Below, one piece after another: positions 1 to 5,420 of a DNA stretch of 6,220 nt. The translations under genes were made by a program, and so were the position numbers. The stretch covers positions 1 through 6,220 of the forward strand of contig PWOD01000089.1 in the NCBI GenBank assembly GCA_003557545.1. Direction: 5' to 3'. The notes beneath the pieces were generated by a model that ran no database searches, was not told the origin of the DNA, and saw only the letters and a program-made list of their open reading frames with translations. Position 1 is the first letter of the stretch, and each line of letters begins with the position of its first letter. The DNA is from a bacterium. Its GTDB lineage: Bacteria > T1Sed10-126.

Positions 1-47
1 AAACCTTGAGGGGTTGCTCCCTCAAACTCCCTTGAAGACAGGGGCTT
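1..47. repeat. Intergenic hairpin element next to tRNA-Glu
   Basis: This non-coding stretch holds a perfect 7 bp inverted repeat, TTGAGGG at 6-12 and CCCTCAA at 19-25, around a 6-base loop. Just beyond it, TGAAGACAGGGG (33-44) is the exact reverse complement of 119-130 inside the tRNA. Read on the minus strand, the hairpin lies downstream of the tRNA and is followed by GGTTT at the window edge. It could therefore be a terminator for the tRNA transcript, but the T-run cannot be judged because the window stops there. It also resembles the GC-rich intergenic hairpins that recur in some clostridial genomes; that is an impression from memory. No open reading frame of note lies in 1-98. Confidence 0.4.
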
Positions 48-98
48 ACGATTTTGTTAATTTTTTAGGAAAAGAAAAGTCGTCAGGTACATAAAAAA

Positions 99-173
99 TG
101 TCCCCGAGGGGATTTGAACCCCTGTCTTCAGGATGAAAACCTGATGTCCTGGGCCGGGCTAGACGACGGGGAC
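99..173 (-). tRNA. tRNA-Glu (anticodon UUC)
   Basis: The minus strand folds into a complete cloverleaf of 75 bases. The acceptor arm pairs GTCCCCG with CGGGGAC over 7 bp. The D-stem pairs GTC with GAC. The anticodon stem TCAGG/CCTGA encloses the 7-base loop TTTTCAT, placing anticodon TTC at 135-137, which reads GAA and GAG. The T-arm is AGGGG-TTCAAAT-CCCCT. The variable region is short, the discriminator base is A (position 99), and no CCA is encoded. The overall sequence closely resembles known bacterial tRNA-Glu genes. It lies downstream of and co-oriented with the fbp operon, but has its own promoter. Confidence 0.96.
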
Positions 174-216
174 TAAACTTAGCCAGTTAATTATTTAAAA
201 GATTTAACGGATAGAT

Positions 217-245
217 ATAGTATTAATAGAAACCACAATTGTCAA
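217..245 (-). promoter_or_regulatory. Sigma-A type promoter for tRNA-Glu
   Basis: On the minus strand a perfect -35 box TTGACA (245-240) is followed after exactly 17 bases by TACTAT (222-217), which matches 4 of 6 positions of the -10 consensus. The -35 overlaps the TGA stop codon of the DUF2905 gene (244-242). The predicted transcript would start around 210, some 35 bases before the mature tRNA. No intrinsic terminator is visible between the DUF2905 stop and the tRNA, so read-through from the fbp operon could also feed the tRNA. Confidence 0.7.
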
Positions 246-460
246 CTAAAAATTTGGAAAATTATCGTTAAAAAAATACTGATCACCAAACTACTGGTCA
301 GAGGAAAATAAAAACTTATCCCTTCACGCTCAATTCTAATATCACCGGGCAACCTTCCCAGGTACGGAATCTGGGAAAAAAGATTTAAAATAAATCCACT
401 GAGAATCAACACAATTCCCAAAAAAATCATCAATCTAACCAGAATCTCTTCACCCATCAT
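242..460 (-). CDS. DUF2905 family small membrane protein
   Basis: This 72-residue protein has two predicted membrane helices, about residues 8-27 and 52-70. They flank the conserved, basic loop PYLGRLPGDI (32-41), followed by IRIEREGISFYFP. That architecture and loop are characteristic of the DUF2905 family, whose members are usually around 65-75 residues, so this copy is full length. The biochemical role of the family is unknown. The start is one of two adjacent ATG codons (460-458 or 457-455). A GGAGGA ribosome binding site (473-468) lies inside the end of fbp, 7 bases before the first ATG. The fbp stop codon TAA directly abuts that ATG, so the gene is almost certainly translated from the fbp mRNA, probably by coupling. 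The family call is strong; nothing here shows a functional link to fructose bisphosphatase. Confidence 0.85.
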   Translation of the reverse strand: MMGEEILVRLMIFLGIVLILSGFILNLFSQIPYLGRLPGDIRIEREGISFYFPLTSSLVISIFLTIIFQIFS

Positions 461-1498
461 TTAGCTGTCCTCCGACCAATCTCGATAAAGCTCTTCAACT
501 CGTCCTACCAGTTTCTTGCTGCCGGCAAACAGGGGTGTTTTGTCATGTAAATTTTCCGGCTGCTTATTAACTATTCGCTCAAATCCATCCGACCCGGCAC
601 CGCCGGCATTCTCAATAATAAAGGAAACGGGAGCAGCTTCATAAAGTAGCCGCAGTTTACCCTGCCGTTTGCCGGGAACATCTCTCTCAGCCGGATACAT
701 AAAAATCCCTCCGGCCAGCAGATTACGATGAAAATCCGCTACCATTGTTCCAATATAACGGGAGGAATATAGGCCAGACTCCCGAAACTCCTTTACCGCC
801 TGCTGGACCGGTTTATCCCAGTTAGAAAAATAACTCTCATTAAAACTTAAATATCCCTCATTCTCAGGGATTTTTATATTGGGGTAAGAGAGTAAAAATT
901 CGCCTATTGAATTGTCCAGGGTAAAACCGTACACATGCTGGCCGGTGGTATAGACCATTACAGTTGAAGCTCCATAAATAATATATCCGGCAGCGACCAG
1001 GTCACGGCCCGGCTGTAACAGATCAGCAAGATTGGCCGATTTTTCCGTGCCGGGGGATGAAATCTTTCGATAAATTCCAAAAATTGTCCCAATGCTGGCG
1101 TTATAATCAATGTTTGATGAACCATCCAGCGGATCAATCGTGATCACATATTTTCCCCGCAACTCAGGCTGCCGCACAGCAATCGGATCAGATTCCTCCT
1201 CACTCCCAATAATACAGATACCGCCATTATGAATTAACGCCCGGGTAAAAACAGCATTGGCATATAAATCTAGCCTGGCCTGGCGCTCACCATGAATATT
1301 TTCTTCCTTACTTTTTCCGAGAATATCTCCCAGCCCGGCCCGGTTGACCTCACGGGAAACAATCTTTCCGGCCAGAGCTATCTGTCCCAGTAACTGGCTG
1401 AATTCACCGGTCGCCTGGGGGTAGTCCCGCTGTGTAATGGCAATATGCCGCCGAAGATCTATCCCTTTTTTTATTTCGCGACTAACTGGATCGTTCAT
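461..1498 (-). CDS. fbp: Fructose-1,6-bisphosphatase, class I
   Basis: This cytosolic enzyme hydrolyses fructose 1,6-bisphosphate to fructose 6-phosphate and phosphate (EC 3.1.3.11), the committed step of gluconeogenesis. At 345 residues it has the usual length of class I enzymes. Visible signatures are the acidic metal-binding stretch SEEESDP (99-105), the core motif DPLDGSSNID (122-131), the substrate-binding segment RYIGTMVADFHR (247-258) with the GGIFMYP that follows, and GKLRLLYEAAP (280-290) carrying a further metal-ligand Glu. The C-terminus has the typical TPLFAGS. The ATG at 1498 is preceded by GGAGGT about 7 bases upstream, which supports this start. It is the first gene of an operon with DUF2905. 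Class I enzymes are less usual in Firmicutes, where class III (B. subtilis type) or class II forms are commonly described. No key residue appears to be missing. Confidence 0.95.
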   Translation of the reverse strand: MNDPVSREIKKGIDLRRHIAITQRDYPQATGEFSQLLGQIALAGKIVSREVNRAGLGDILGKSKEENIHGERQARLDLYANAVFTRALIHNGGICIIGSEEESDPIAVRQPELRGKYVITIDPLDGSSNIDYNASIGTIFGIYRKISSPGTEKSANLADLLQPGRDLVAAGYIIYGASTVMVYTTGQHVYGFTLDNSIGEFLLSYPNIKIPENEGYLSFNESYFSNWDKPVQQAVKEFRESGLYSSRYIGTMVADFHRNLLAGGIFMYPAERDVPGKRQGKLRLLYEAAPVSFIIENAGGAGSDGFERIVNKQPENLHDKTPLFAGSKKLVGRVEELYRDWSEDS

Positions 1499-1550
1499 CT
1501 ACCACACCTCCGCGATTGATTGTCCAAACAGCTTCGCTCGCTCAATTTAG

Positions 1551-1588
1551 ATTCTATTAAATATCTTCCAACTTTACCAGATTGACAA
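1551..1588 (-). promoter_or_regulatory. Candidate fbp promoter
   Basis: On the minus strand TTGTCA (1588-1583) precedes GATATT (1565-1560) by 17 bases, a plausible sigma-A pair with 5/6 and 4/6 matches. A better -10 by sequence, TAGAAT (1556-1551), lies slightly further downstream but lacks a good -35 at the right distance. One of the two probably serves fbp, leaving a leader of roughly 50 bases before the ATG at 1498. The region is AT-rich, so chance matches are likely and the exact choice is uncertain. Confidence 0.4.
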
Positions 1589-1612
1589 CTGGAGATTTTT
1601 TTCTTAAGCTAT

Positions 1613-1639
1613 CTAACTTTCTGATTGGAATAAAGTTAG
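1613..1639. repeat. Inverted repeat upstream of fbp promoter
   Basis: CTAACTTT (1613-1620) and AAAGTTAG (1632-1639) form a perfect 8 bp inverted repeat with an 11-base spacer. It lies about 25 bases upstream of the candidate fbp -35 box. The dyad could be an operator or activator site for fbp. It is followed by a short T-run on the plus strand, but nothing is transcribed into it from that side, so a terminator role is unlikely. Confidence 0.35.
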
Positions 1640-1763
1640 CTATTTTTCTGAAACTACAACAGATTGAAAACAGCCGGTTTACAGATTTTAAACACCTGCT
1701 GGTATTTTAGTCATTCCCGTTCTGAATAACTGTAGATTTTATGTTGATATTAATTAAAAGCCT

Positions 1764-1807
1764 ATTAGTGATTTTTCTTTATTTATTGTTTTTGCAAAAT
1801 TACTAAT
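1764..1807. repeat. Imperfect 12 bp inverted repeat in AT-rich gap
   Basis: ATTAGTGATTTT (1764-1775) is mirrored by AAAATTACTAAT (1796-1807), matching at 11 of 12 positions around a 20-base T-rich spacer. The arms are AT-rich, so a stable RNA hairpin is doubtful; a protein-binding dyad is another possibility. It lies about 160 bases upstream of the XRE promoter and 175 bases upstream of the candidate fbp promoter, too far to be an obvious classical operator for either. Confidence 0.35.
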
Positions 1808-1965
1808 CGCTTAATCAGGTTTTATTTTGTATTTTATTAATTTAGTTTTTTGATATTTCCGCCATTCTTATCGTACAGTGGTCCCTTGTTTTTTTAAAAA
1901 TCTTGATTAATTATAAAATTCTAATTAAACAGTTTATAAAAAAATAATTGAATGATAGATTTTAG

Positions 1966-1994
1966 TTGAATTATTAAAATCTTTCGCTTATAAT
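1966..1994 (+). promoter_or_regulatory. Sigma-A promoter of the XRE regulator gene
   Basis: TTGAAT (1966-1971) is followed after exactly 17 bases by the perfect -10 hexamer TATAAT (1989-1994). Transcription would start near 2001, giving a leader of about 65 bases to the ATG at 2066. A short dyad, TATCA (2002-2006) and TGATA (2015-2019) with an 8-base spacer, sits at the predicted start site. That is a common location for a repressor operator and would suit autoregulation by the encoded HTH protein; this last point is inference. Confidence 0.7.
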
Positions 1995-2065
1995 TTTGTT
2001 GTATCAGTTATTTGTGATATTTTTGAGTATTAGTTTAATAATTTTATATAAGTGAGGTTTTTGTT

Positions 2066-2362
2066 ATGAAGGAATTAATCAATGAACCACAAGCTCTTCT
2101 GGATAAATCAACCAAATTCTGGTTGATGCAGCAGATCCGCTCCCAGTTAAAAAGAATGCGTCATGAACTTAACATGACCCAGGCCGATGTTGCCGAAAAA
2201 CTTGGTAAAGACCAGGTTTACATCTCCAACTGTGAATCAGGCCGGCGCCGGTTAGATCCTATTGAGTTCATGGCCTTTGCCTCGATTTATGGCACAACAA
2301 TCGATGAGATTCTCAGCAACCTCGATCTGGAAGAAGCAAAACGGCGTGATTACAGCTTCTAA
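2066..2362 (+). CDS. XRE-family helix-turn-helix transcriptional regulator
   Basis: This small cytosolic DNA-binding protein has 98 residues. An N-terminal extension of about 22 residues precedes a single Cro/C1-type HTH domain (about 24-83). Helix 1 is IRSQLKRMRHEL. The scaffold and recognition helices are in TQADVAEKLG (38-47) and QVYISNCESGRR (50-61), followed by the family-typical RLDPIEFMAFASIYG and TIDEIL. No sensor or enzymatic domain follows; the tail is short and charged. GTGAGGT lies some 8-10 bases before the ATG. The gene has its own sigma-A promoter and an intrinsic terminator, so it is a single-gene unit. No toxin gene adjoins it, which argues against an antitoxin role. Its target is unknown; self-regulation or control of the flanking genes is possible. 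Fold call is strong, function is open. Confidence 0.9.
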   Translation: MKELINEPQALLDKSTKFWLMQQIRSQLKRMRHELNMTQADVAEKLGKDQVYISNCESGRRRLDPIEFMAFASIYGTTIDEILSNLDLEEAKRRDYSF

Positions 2363-2399
2363 TCGCTGAATTTCGATTTTTAAAATCAGTACAGTGAGG

Positions 2400-2448
2400 A
2401 CAACCGGACCACGGGCTATTAACCAGCTCGTCGTCCGGTTGTTTTTTT
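2400..2448 (+). terminator. Intrinsic terminator after XRE gene
   Basis: CAACCGGAC (2401-2409) pairs perfectly with GTCCGGTTG (2433-2441), and A2400 extends the stem with the first T. After a 2x2 internal loop a further 6 pairs form (CGGGCT 2412-2417 with AGCTCG 2425-2430), closed by a 7-base loop. Seven T residues follow at 2442-2448. This is a textbook Rho-independent terminator 38 bases after the XRE stop codon, and it separates the regulator from the L,D-transpeptidase transcript. Confidence 0.93.
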
Positions 2449-2604
2449 CTTTCTTACCGGTTATTTTTTAATTCCCCCAACCTTTTAATTTAAATCTCTC
2501 CCCCGGTTAATTTCAGATTAATTTTCTGCACTATTCTGCCGACCCTCAATATAACCGTACTTTTAACCATACAACCAGACACAGCAATCAATCACAGTAG
2601 CGAA

Positions 2605-2612
2605 CGGTGGAA
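2605..2612 (+). promoter_or_regulatory. Ribosome binding site deciding the L,D-transpeptidase start
   Basis: GGTGG (2606-2610) lies 8 bases before the ATG at 2619 and is a reasonable Shine-Dalgarno match. The upstream in-frame GTG at 2607-2609 falls within this same motif and has no good site before it. The ATG also gives a cleaner signal peptide beginning MKKYL. No convincing promoter was found in 2449-2604, though TATAAC in the 2550s is a possible -10 without a good -35. Confidence 0.55.
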
Positions 2613-2618
2613 TTGAAA

Positions 2619-3164
2619 ATGAAAAAATATTTAATTATCGGACTGCTCATGGCAGTCAGCTTATTCTTCACTACAGGCAGAGTCCACGCCAATCTTGAAA
2701 GTTCGCCGGGGGCCACGATTACTCGAATCTACGTTGAGTTAGAAACCTTCCAGCTACTGGCTTTCTCCGGTGATCAGTTTGTCCGACGTTATCCGATCTC
2801 CACCGGTAAGGATAGCAGCCCCACACCAACTGGAGAGTTCACAATCATCAACAAGCTTAAAAACCCCTGGTATACACCGGCCAGCCGGCCAGCCAAGGCA
2901 CCCAGTGATCCGAACAACCCGATCGGAACAAGGTGGATGGGGATAGATAAACCAAGTTATGGAATCCATGGAACAATCGAACCGGAAAAAATCCAGATGC
3001 CGGCCTCCCGGGGCTGTATTAGAATGTTAAACGAAGATGTCGAAGAGCTTTATGAGATGGTACAGATCGGCACCCGGGTAATCGTCCAGGAACAGTTTGC
3101 CCCGGAGACCGTCATGCGGCTGGCCGGTTATCTCAAAGAGCTGGAGATTTCAGAAAGGAACTAA
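2619..3164 (+). CDS. Secreted L,D-transpeptidase (YkuD domain)
   Basis: L,D-transpeptidases form 3-3 cross-links in, or attach proteins to, peptidoglycan outside the cytoplasmic membrane, using a catalytic cysteine. This 181-residue protein starts with a signal peptide, basic MKK then a hydrophobic core, with likely cleavage after GRVHA. A YkuD domain follows: the early strand IYVELETFQLLAF, the PISTGKDSSPTPTGEF region, IHGT with the conserved His (117), and the active-site motif SRGCIRM with Cys133. The motif has Arg where many members have His, a variant known in the family. There is no LysM or peptidoglycan-binding module, so this is a minimal enzyme. The ATG at 2619 is preferred over an in-frame GTG at 2607 because of ribosome binding site spacing. 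Its stop codon overlaps that of the convergent propeller gene. Confidence 0.92.
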   Translation: MKKYLIIGLLMAVSLFFTTGRVHANLESSPGATITRIYVELETFQLLAFSGDQFVRRYPISTGKDSSPTPTGEFTIINKLKNPWYTPASRPAKAPSDPNNPIGTRWMGIDKPSYGIHGTIEPEKIQMPASRGCIRMLNEDVEELYEMVQIGTRVIVQEQFAPETVMRLAGYLKELEISERN

Positions 3165-5401
3165 TCATCCAGGAGATGTTTAACTATTCTCCTGTTCCCA
3201 CTGGCATCAATAACCATGATTTCCAGCAGTTCAACCGACTCGGTTTGATCGATCAGCAGTTCAAACTCCTCCAACCGTGAATCAAGCATACCATCGAGCG
3301 ACCGCAGGGTTTTCCAATCCCCACCATCCAGCCGGTAATAAACGGTTATTATCCGACTTGTCTGATCAACTGCTGTAAAACTAACCAGGCCGTTTTCATA
3401 GTTTAGATTTTCAACGCGGGGGGCACTATTATCAACCACAACCGGACCAATTGTCCGACTGACTACAAAACTTTCTCCCGGAGGATTGGACAGCTCATCC
3501 GAAACTCGCAGTTTTAACTGGTATCGACCATCGGCGAACTGCCGGGGATCCCAACGATCCTCCTTGCCATCGGCAAGCTGCCGCGGACCTGCCAGTTTTA
3601 TCCAGTTCTCGGCGGCCAGCGGACGGTAATATAATGACACAATAAGCTGGTCACCATCGGGGTCAACCGCCTCCCATCTGACTGTGCGCTGGCGTTCCTC
3701 GCCATCACCCACCAACCGGCGAAAAATCTCGGTAGGAGCAGCTTCTGAAGGACGTAAAATACGTTCTTCAGACAATCTTTTTGAATCATCAAAAATAATC
3801 TGCTGCCGGGGATCGGGGGAGATCTCAAACTCTACAATACGGGGGGACTGGTTGCTTGCCAGCCGGGCAATCTCAACCCGGTTCAGCTCAGCTTCCGGAC
3901 TCAGAAACTCCATCTCAAACTGTAAAAATCGTGCCGGTTTAGAAGTTATTTTGAAAAATCTTTTTTCCTCCCAGGCAGACCACTCGCTCCACTCCTCTCC
4001 CGGCTGATCGGTTAATCCTGATCGGGTACGAACTCTTACCGGACCCGAAACATAGCTGGCAAACTCTCCCCAGCGGGAGAGCAGTTGGGCATCAAATACC
4101 GGGGAGAGATAGCTGGCAGTTCCAACCTCGAACTTACTTACCCGGTAAACCACACCACCGTTGGCGGTGGTAAACCCCTGGAGTTTCCCGCCCGCTCCAT
4201 GCAGCGAAGTTACCTGCCGCTGGTCGGTTGAATAAAACACTGTTTTACGATGCTGCCGGTCGATCTTCACCAGACGCCCCTCGGCGCCACTTCCTAGATA
4301 AAGAGCGGTATCGGTCGCAAACAGATCAAATATTTCCAGACGCTCCGACTCCAGCAGCAACTGCATACCATCGGGGGGAGTAAACTTTACAACCAGCCCG
4401 CCGGTCCGTGCTTCAAACAGTTGATCGACCGTCTGTTCGCCGCGCTGCCGAACAGTCTCCCGAAATAGTTCATCAATCTGTTCCGCCTGTGGAGCTGGTG
4501 AATGATCAGTCAATTCCCCATCGTACTGGGCTGCTTGCTCGCCCACCGGCGCGCCGGCATCTCTCTGCCCCATCTGCCGTTCGATCATTTCACGGGTAAT
4601 TCGCTCAGACGAACCACGATTGCCCAGCTGACCGTTCCTCGGCTGAAACCTGTTTATTCCAAGATATAACGAGCCATTTTGAACAGCCATCGACCGGATC
4701 TCCCCCCGGGGGAAACCATAAACAGCTTCAATCGGTTCCTCCGGTTCAACCAGCGACTGTCGGTAAAGCATTCCCCGGGCGGTGCCGGCATAAAGATAAT
4801 CATCCAGTTCGACCAGACTCAAAACAATCTGATCCGATAACTCAGCCAGAAGCTGTGGTTCCTCGCCCGGCTCCAGATAATAGATCCTTCCCGGATCACC
4901 TGTACCCACAAATAGCCCTCGTTCCTGATTGTCAGGCAGCATGGCCAGAACAAACTCACCCTCCAGTTCCACCTGTTGACTAAAATCTTCCGCCTCATAA
5001 CCACTATATATTATTGCCCCCGGAGTAAACCCGGCATAGATTTTTTCAGAGACTGAAGCCAGGGCTGTAAAACCCATTCCCGGCCGGTCAATCACCTTCT
5101 GGGGGGTGGCACCATCATCTTTTGAGAGCCAGTACAGGGCAGCAGGCTGTGAACTACCAACCATCGTCCCGGCAATATTTTCAGCTCTATCCCAGACCAC
5201 TCTTGCCGGAATCGTATCCTTTTCCGTGCTGATTGACGGTTTAACAACCCCCTCGGAGCTGAGACCGGTTCCACTGAATCGCCCCTGCTGGAACCCCTCA
5301 AACGAATCCAGTTCCCAGAACCTTGTAGACGCACCATGGACCGGTGATAACAAACTAACCAGGATTAATATCATGCACAGATTAATTAGAATTTTTTTCA
5401 T
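3161..5401 (-). CDS. Exported beta-propeller / Ig-like multidomain protein, partner of an S55-like protein
   Basis: This 746-residue protein of unknown function carries a signal peptide (about 1-24: MKK, hydrophobic core, VHGA) and should act outside the cytoplasmic membrane. Next comes a short motif, GRFSGTGLSSEGVVKPS (40-56), typical of the start of these proteins. Repeated propeller-blade strands follow: YAGFTPGAIIYSG (122-134), FVGTGDPGRIYYL (164-176), YAGTARGMLYR (204-214), YLGSGAEGRLVKID (368-381) and TANGGVVYRVS (412-422). A polar, Gln/Glu-rich insertion (about 251-333) interrupts the propeller. Residues 430-515 look like a jelly-roll-type sandwich (WSEWSAW, ARFLQFEMEF), then come Ig/fibronectin-like domains (about 573-655 and 660-746; WEAVDPDGDQ, DASGN). 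The ATG at 5401 has a strong GGGAGGT site 4 bases upstream. It begins 19 bases after the S55-like gene, so the two form an operon. No catalytic motif is seen; a binding or scaffold role is inferred. Confidence 0.75.
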   Translation of the reverse strand: MKKILINLCMILILVSLLSPVHGASTRFWELDSFEGFQQGRFSGTGLSSEGVVKPSISTEKDTIPARVVWDRAENIAGTMVGSSQPAALYWLSKDDGATPQKVIDRPGMGFTALASVSEKIYAGFTPGAIIYSGYEAEDFSQQVELEGEFVLAMLPDNQERGLFVGTGDPGRIYYLEPGEEPQLLAELSDQIVLSLVELDDYLYAGTARGMLYRQSLVEPEEPIEAVYGFPRGEIRSMAVQNGSLYLGINRFQPRNGQLGNRGSSERITREMIERQMGQRDAGAPVGEQAAQYDGELTDHSPAPQAEQIDELFRETVRQRGEQTVDQLFEARTGGLVVKFTPPDGMQLLLESERLEIFDLFATDTALYLGSGAEGRLVKIDRQHRKTVFYSTDQRQVTSLHGAGGKLQGFTTANGGVVYRVSKFEVGTASYLSPVFDAQLLSRWGEFASYVSGPVRVRTRSGLTDQPGEEWSEWSAWEEKRFFKITSKPARFLQFEMEFLSPEAELNRVEIARLASNQSPRIVEFEISPDPRQQIIFDDSKRLSEERILRPSEAAPTEIFRRLVGDGEERQRTVRWEAVDPDGDQLIVSLYYRPLAAENWIKLAGPRQLADGKEDRWDPRQFADGRYQLKLRVSDELSNPPGESFVVSRTIGPVVVDNSAPRVENLNYENGLVSFTAVDQTSRIITVYYRLDGGDWKTLRSLDGMLDSRLEEFELLIDQTESVELLEIMVIDASGNRRIVKHLLDD

Positions 5402-5420
5402 CAGTACCTCCCAAAAAATA

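Larger units (their letters stand above)
1499..2065. other. AT-rich divergent intergenic region
   Basis: This gap of 567 bases separates the leftward fbp operon from the rightward XRE gene. From about 1680 to 2065 it is much richer in A and T than any coding part of the window, with many T- and A-runs, suggesting bent or easily melted DNA. It holds the candidate fbp promoter, two inverted repeats (1613-1639 and 1764-1807), the XRE promoter (1966-1994) and a short dyad at its predicted start site. I see no RNA gene and no well-supported protein gene. A 21-codon hydrophobic frame at 1741-1806 has no convincing ribosome binding site and is not called. Confidence 0.7.

Noticed and set aside
1-98. 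Attachment site of an integrated element at the tRNA 3' end.
   Set aside because: The repeated 12-mer is inverted relative to the tRNA and does not come from its 3' end, whereas attachment sites are direct repeats of that end. No integrase is present.
1896-1996. Loosely similar segments, AAAATCTT followed by TTATAA, near 1897-1920 and 1977-1994.
   Set aside because: The similarity is limited and explained by AT-rich composition. Only the second copy has a properly spaced -35 box.
2375-2387. Palindrome GATTTT-T-AAAATC after the XRE stop codon.
   Set aside because: It is short and AT-rich with a 1-base centre, so it cannot form an RNA hairpin as it stands, and the strong terminator lies just beyond it.
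2607-2618. GTG at 2607 as the start of the L,D-transpeptidase (185 residues).
   Set aside because: It lies within the GGTGG ribosome binding site of the ATG at 2619, has no good site of its own, and would add acidic and polar residues before a clean MKK-type signal peptide.
2754-2969. Minus-strand open frame opposite the L,D-transpeptidase.
   Set aside because: It has no recognisable features and lies wholly opposite a clear YkuD domain gene. Minus-strand frames at 3598-3828, 4819-5004 and 5092-5337 are likewise out-of-frame shadows of the propeller gene.
3684-4007. Plus-strand open frame of 107 codons opposite the propeller gene.
   Set aside because: It is rich in Ser and Arg with no domain, and is fully antisense to a well-supported gene. 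The same reasoning removes frames at 4408-4599 and 5106-5429 on the plus strand.
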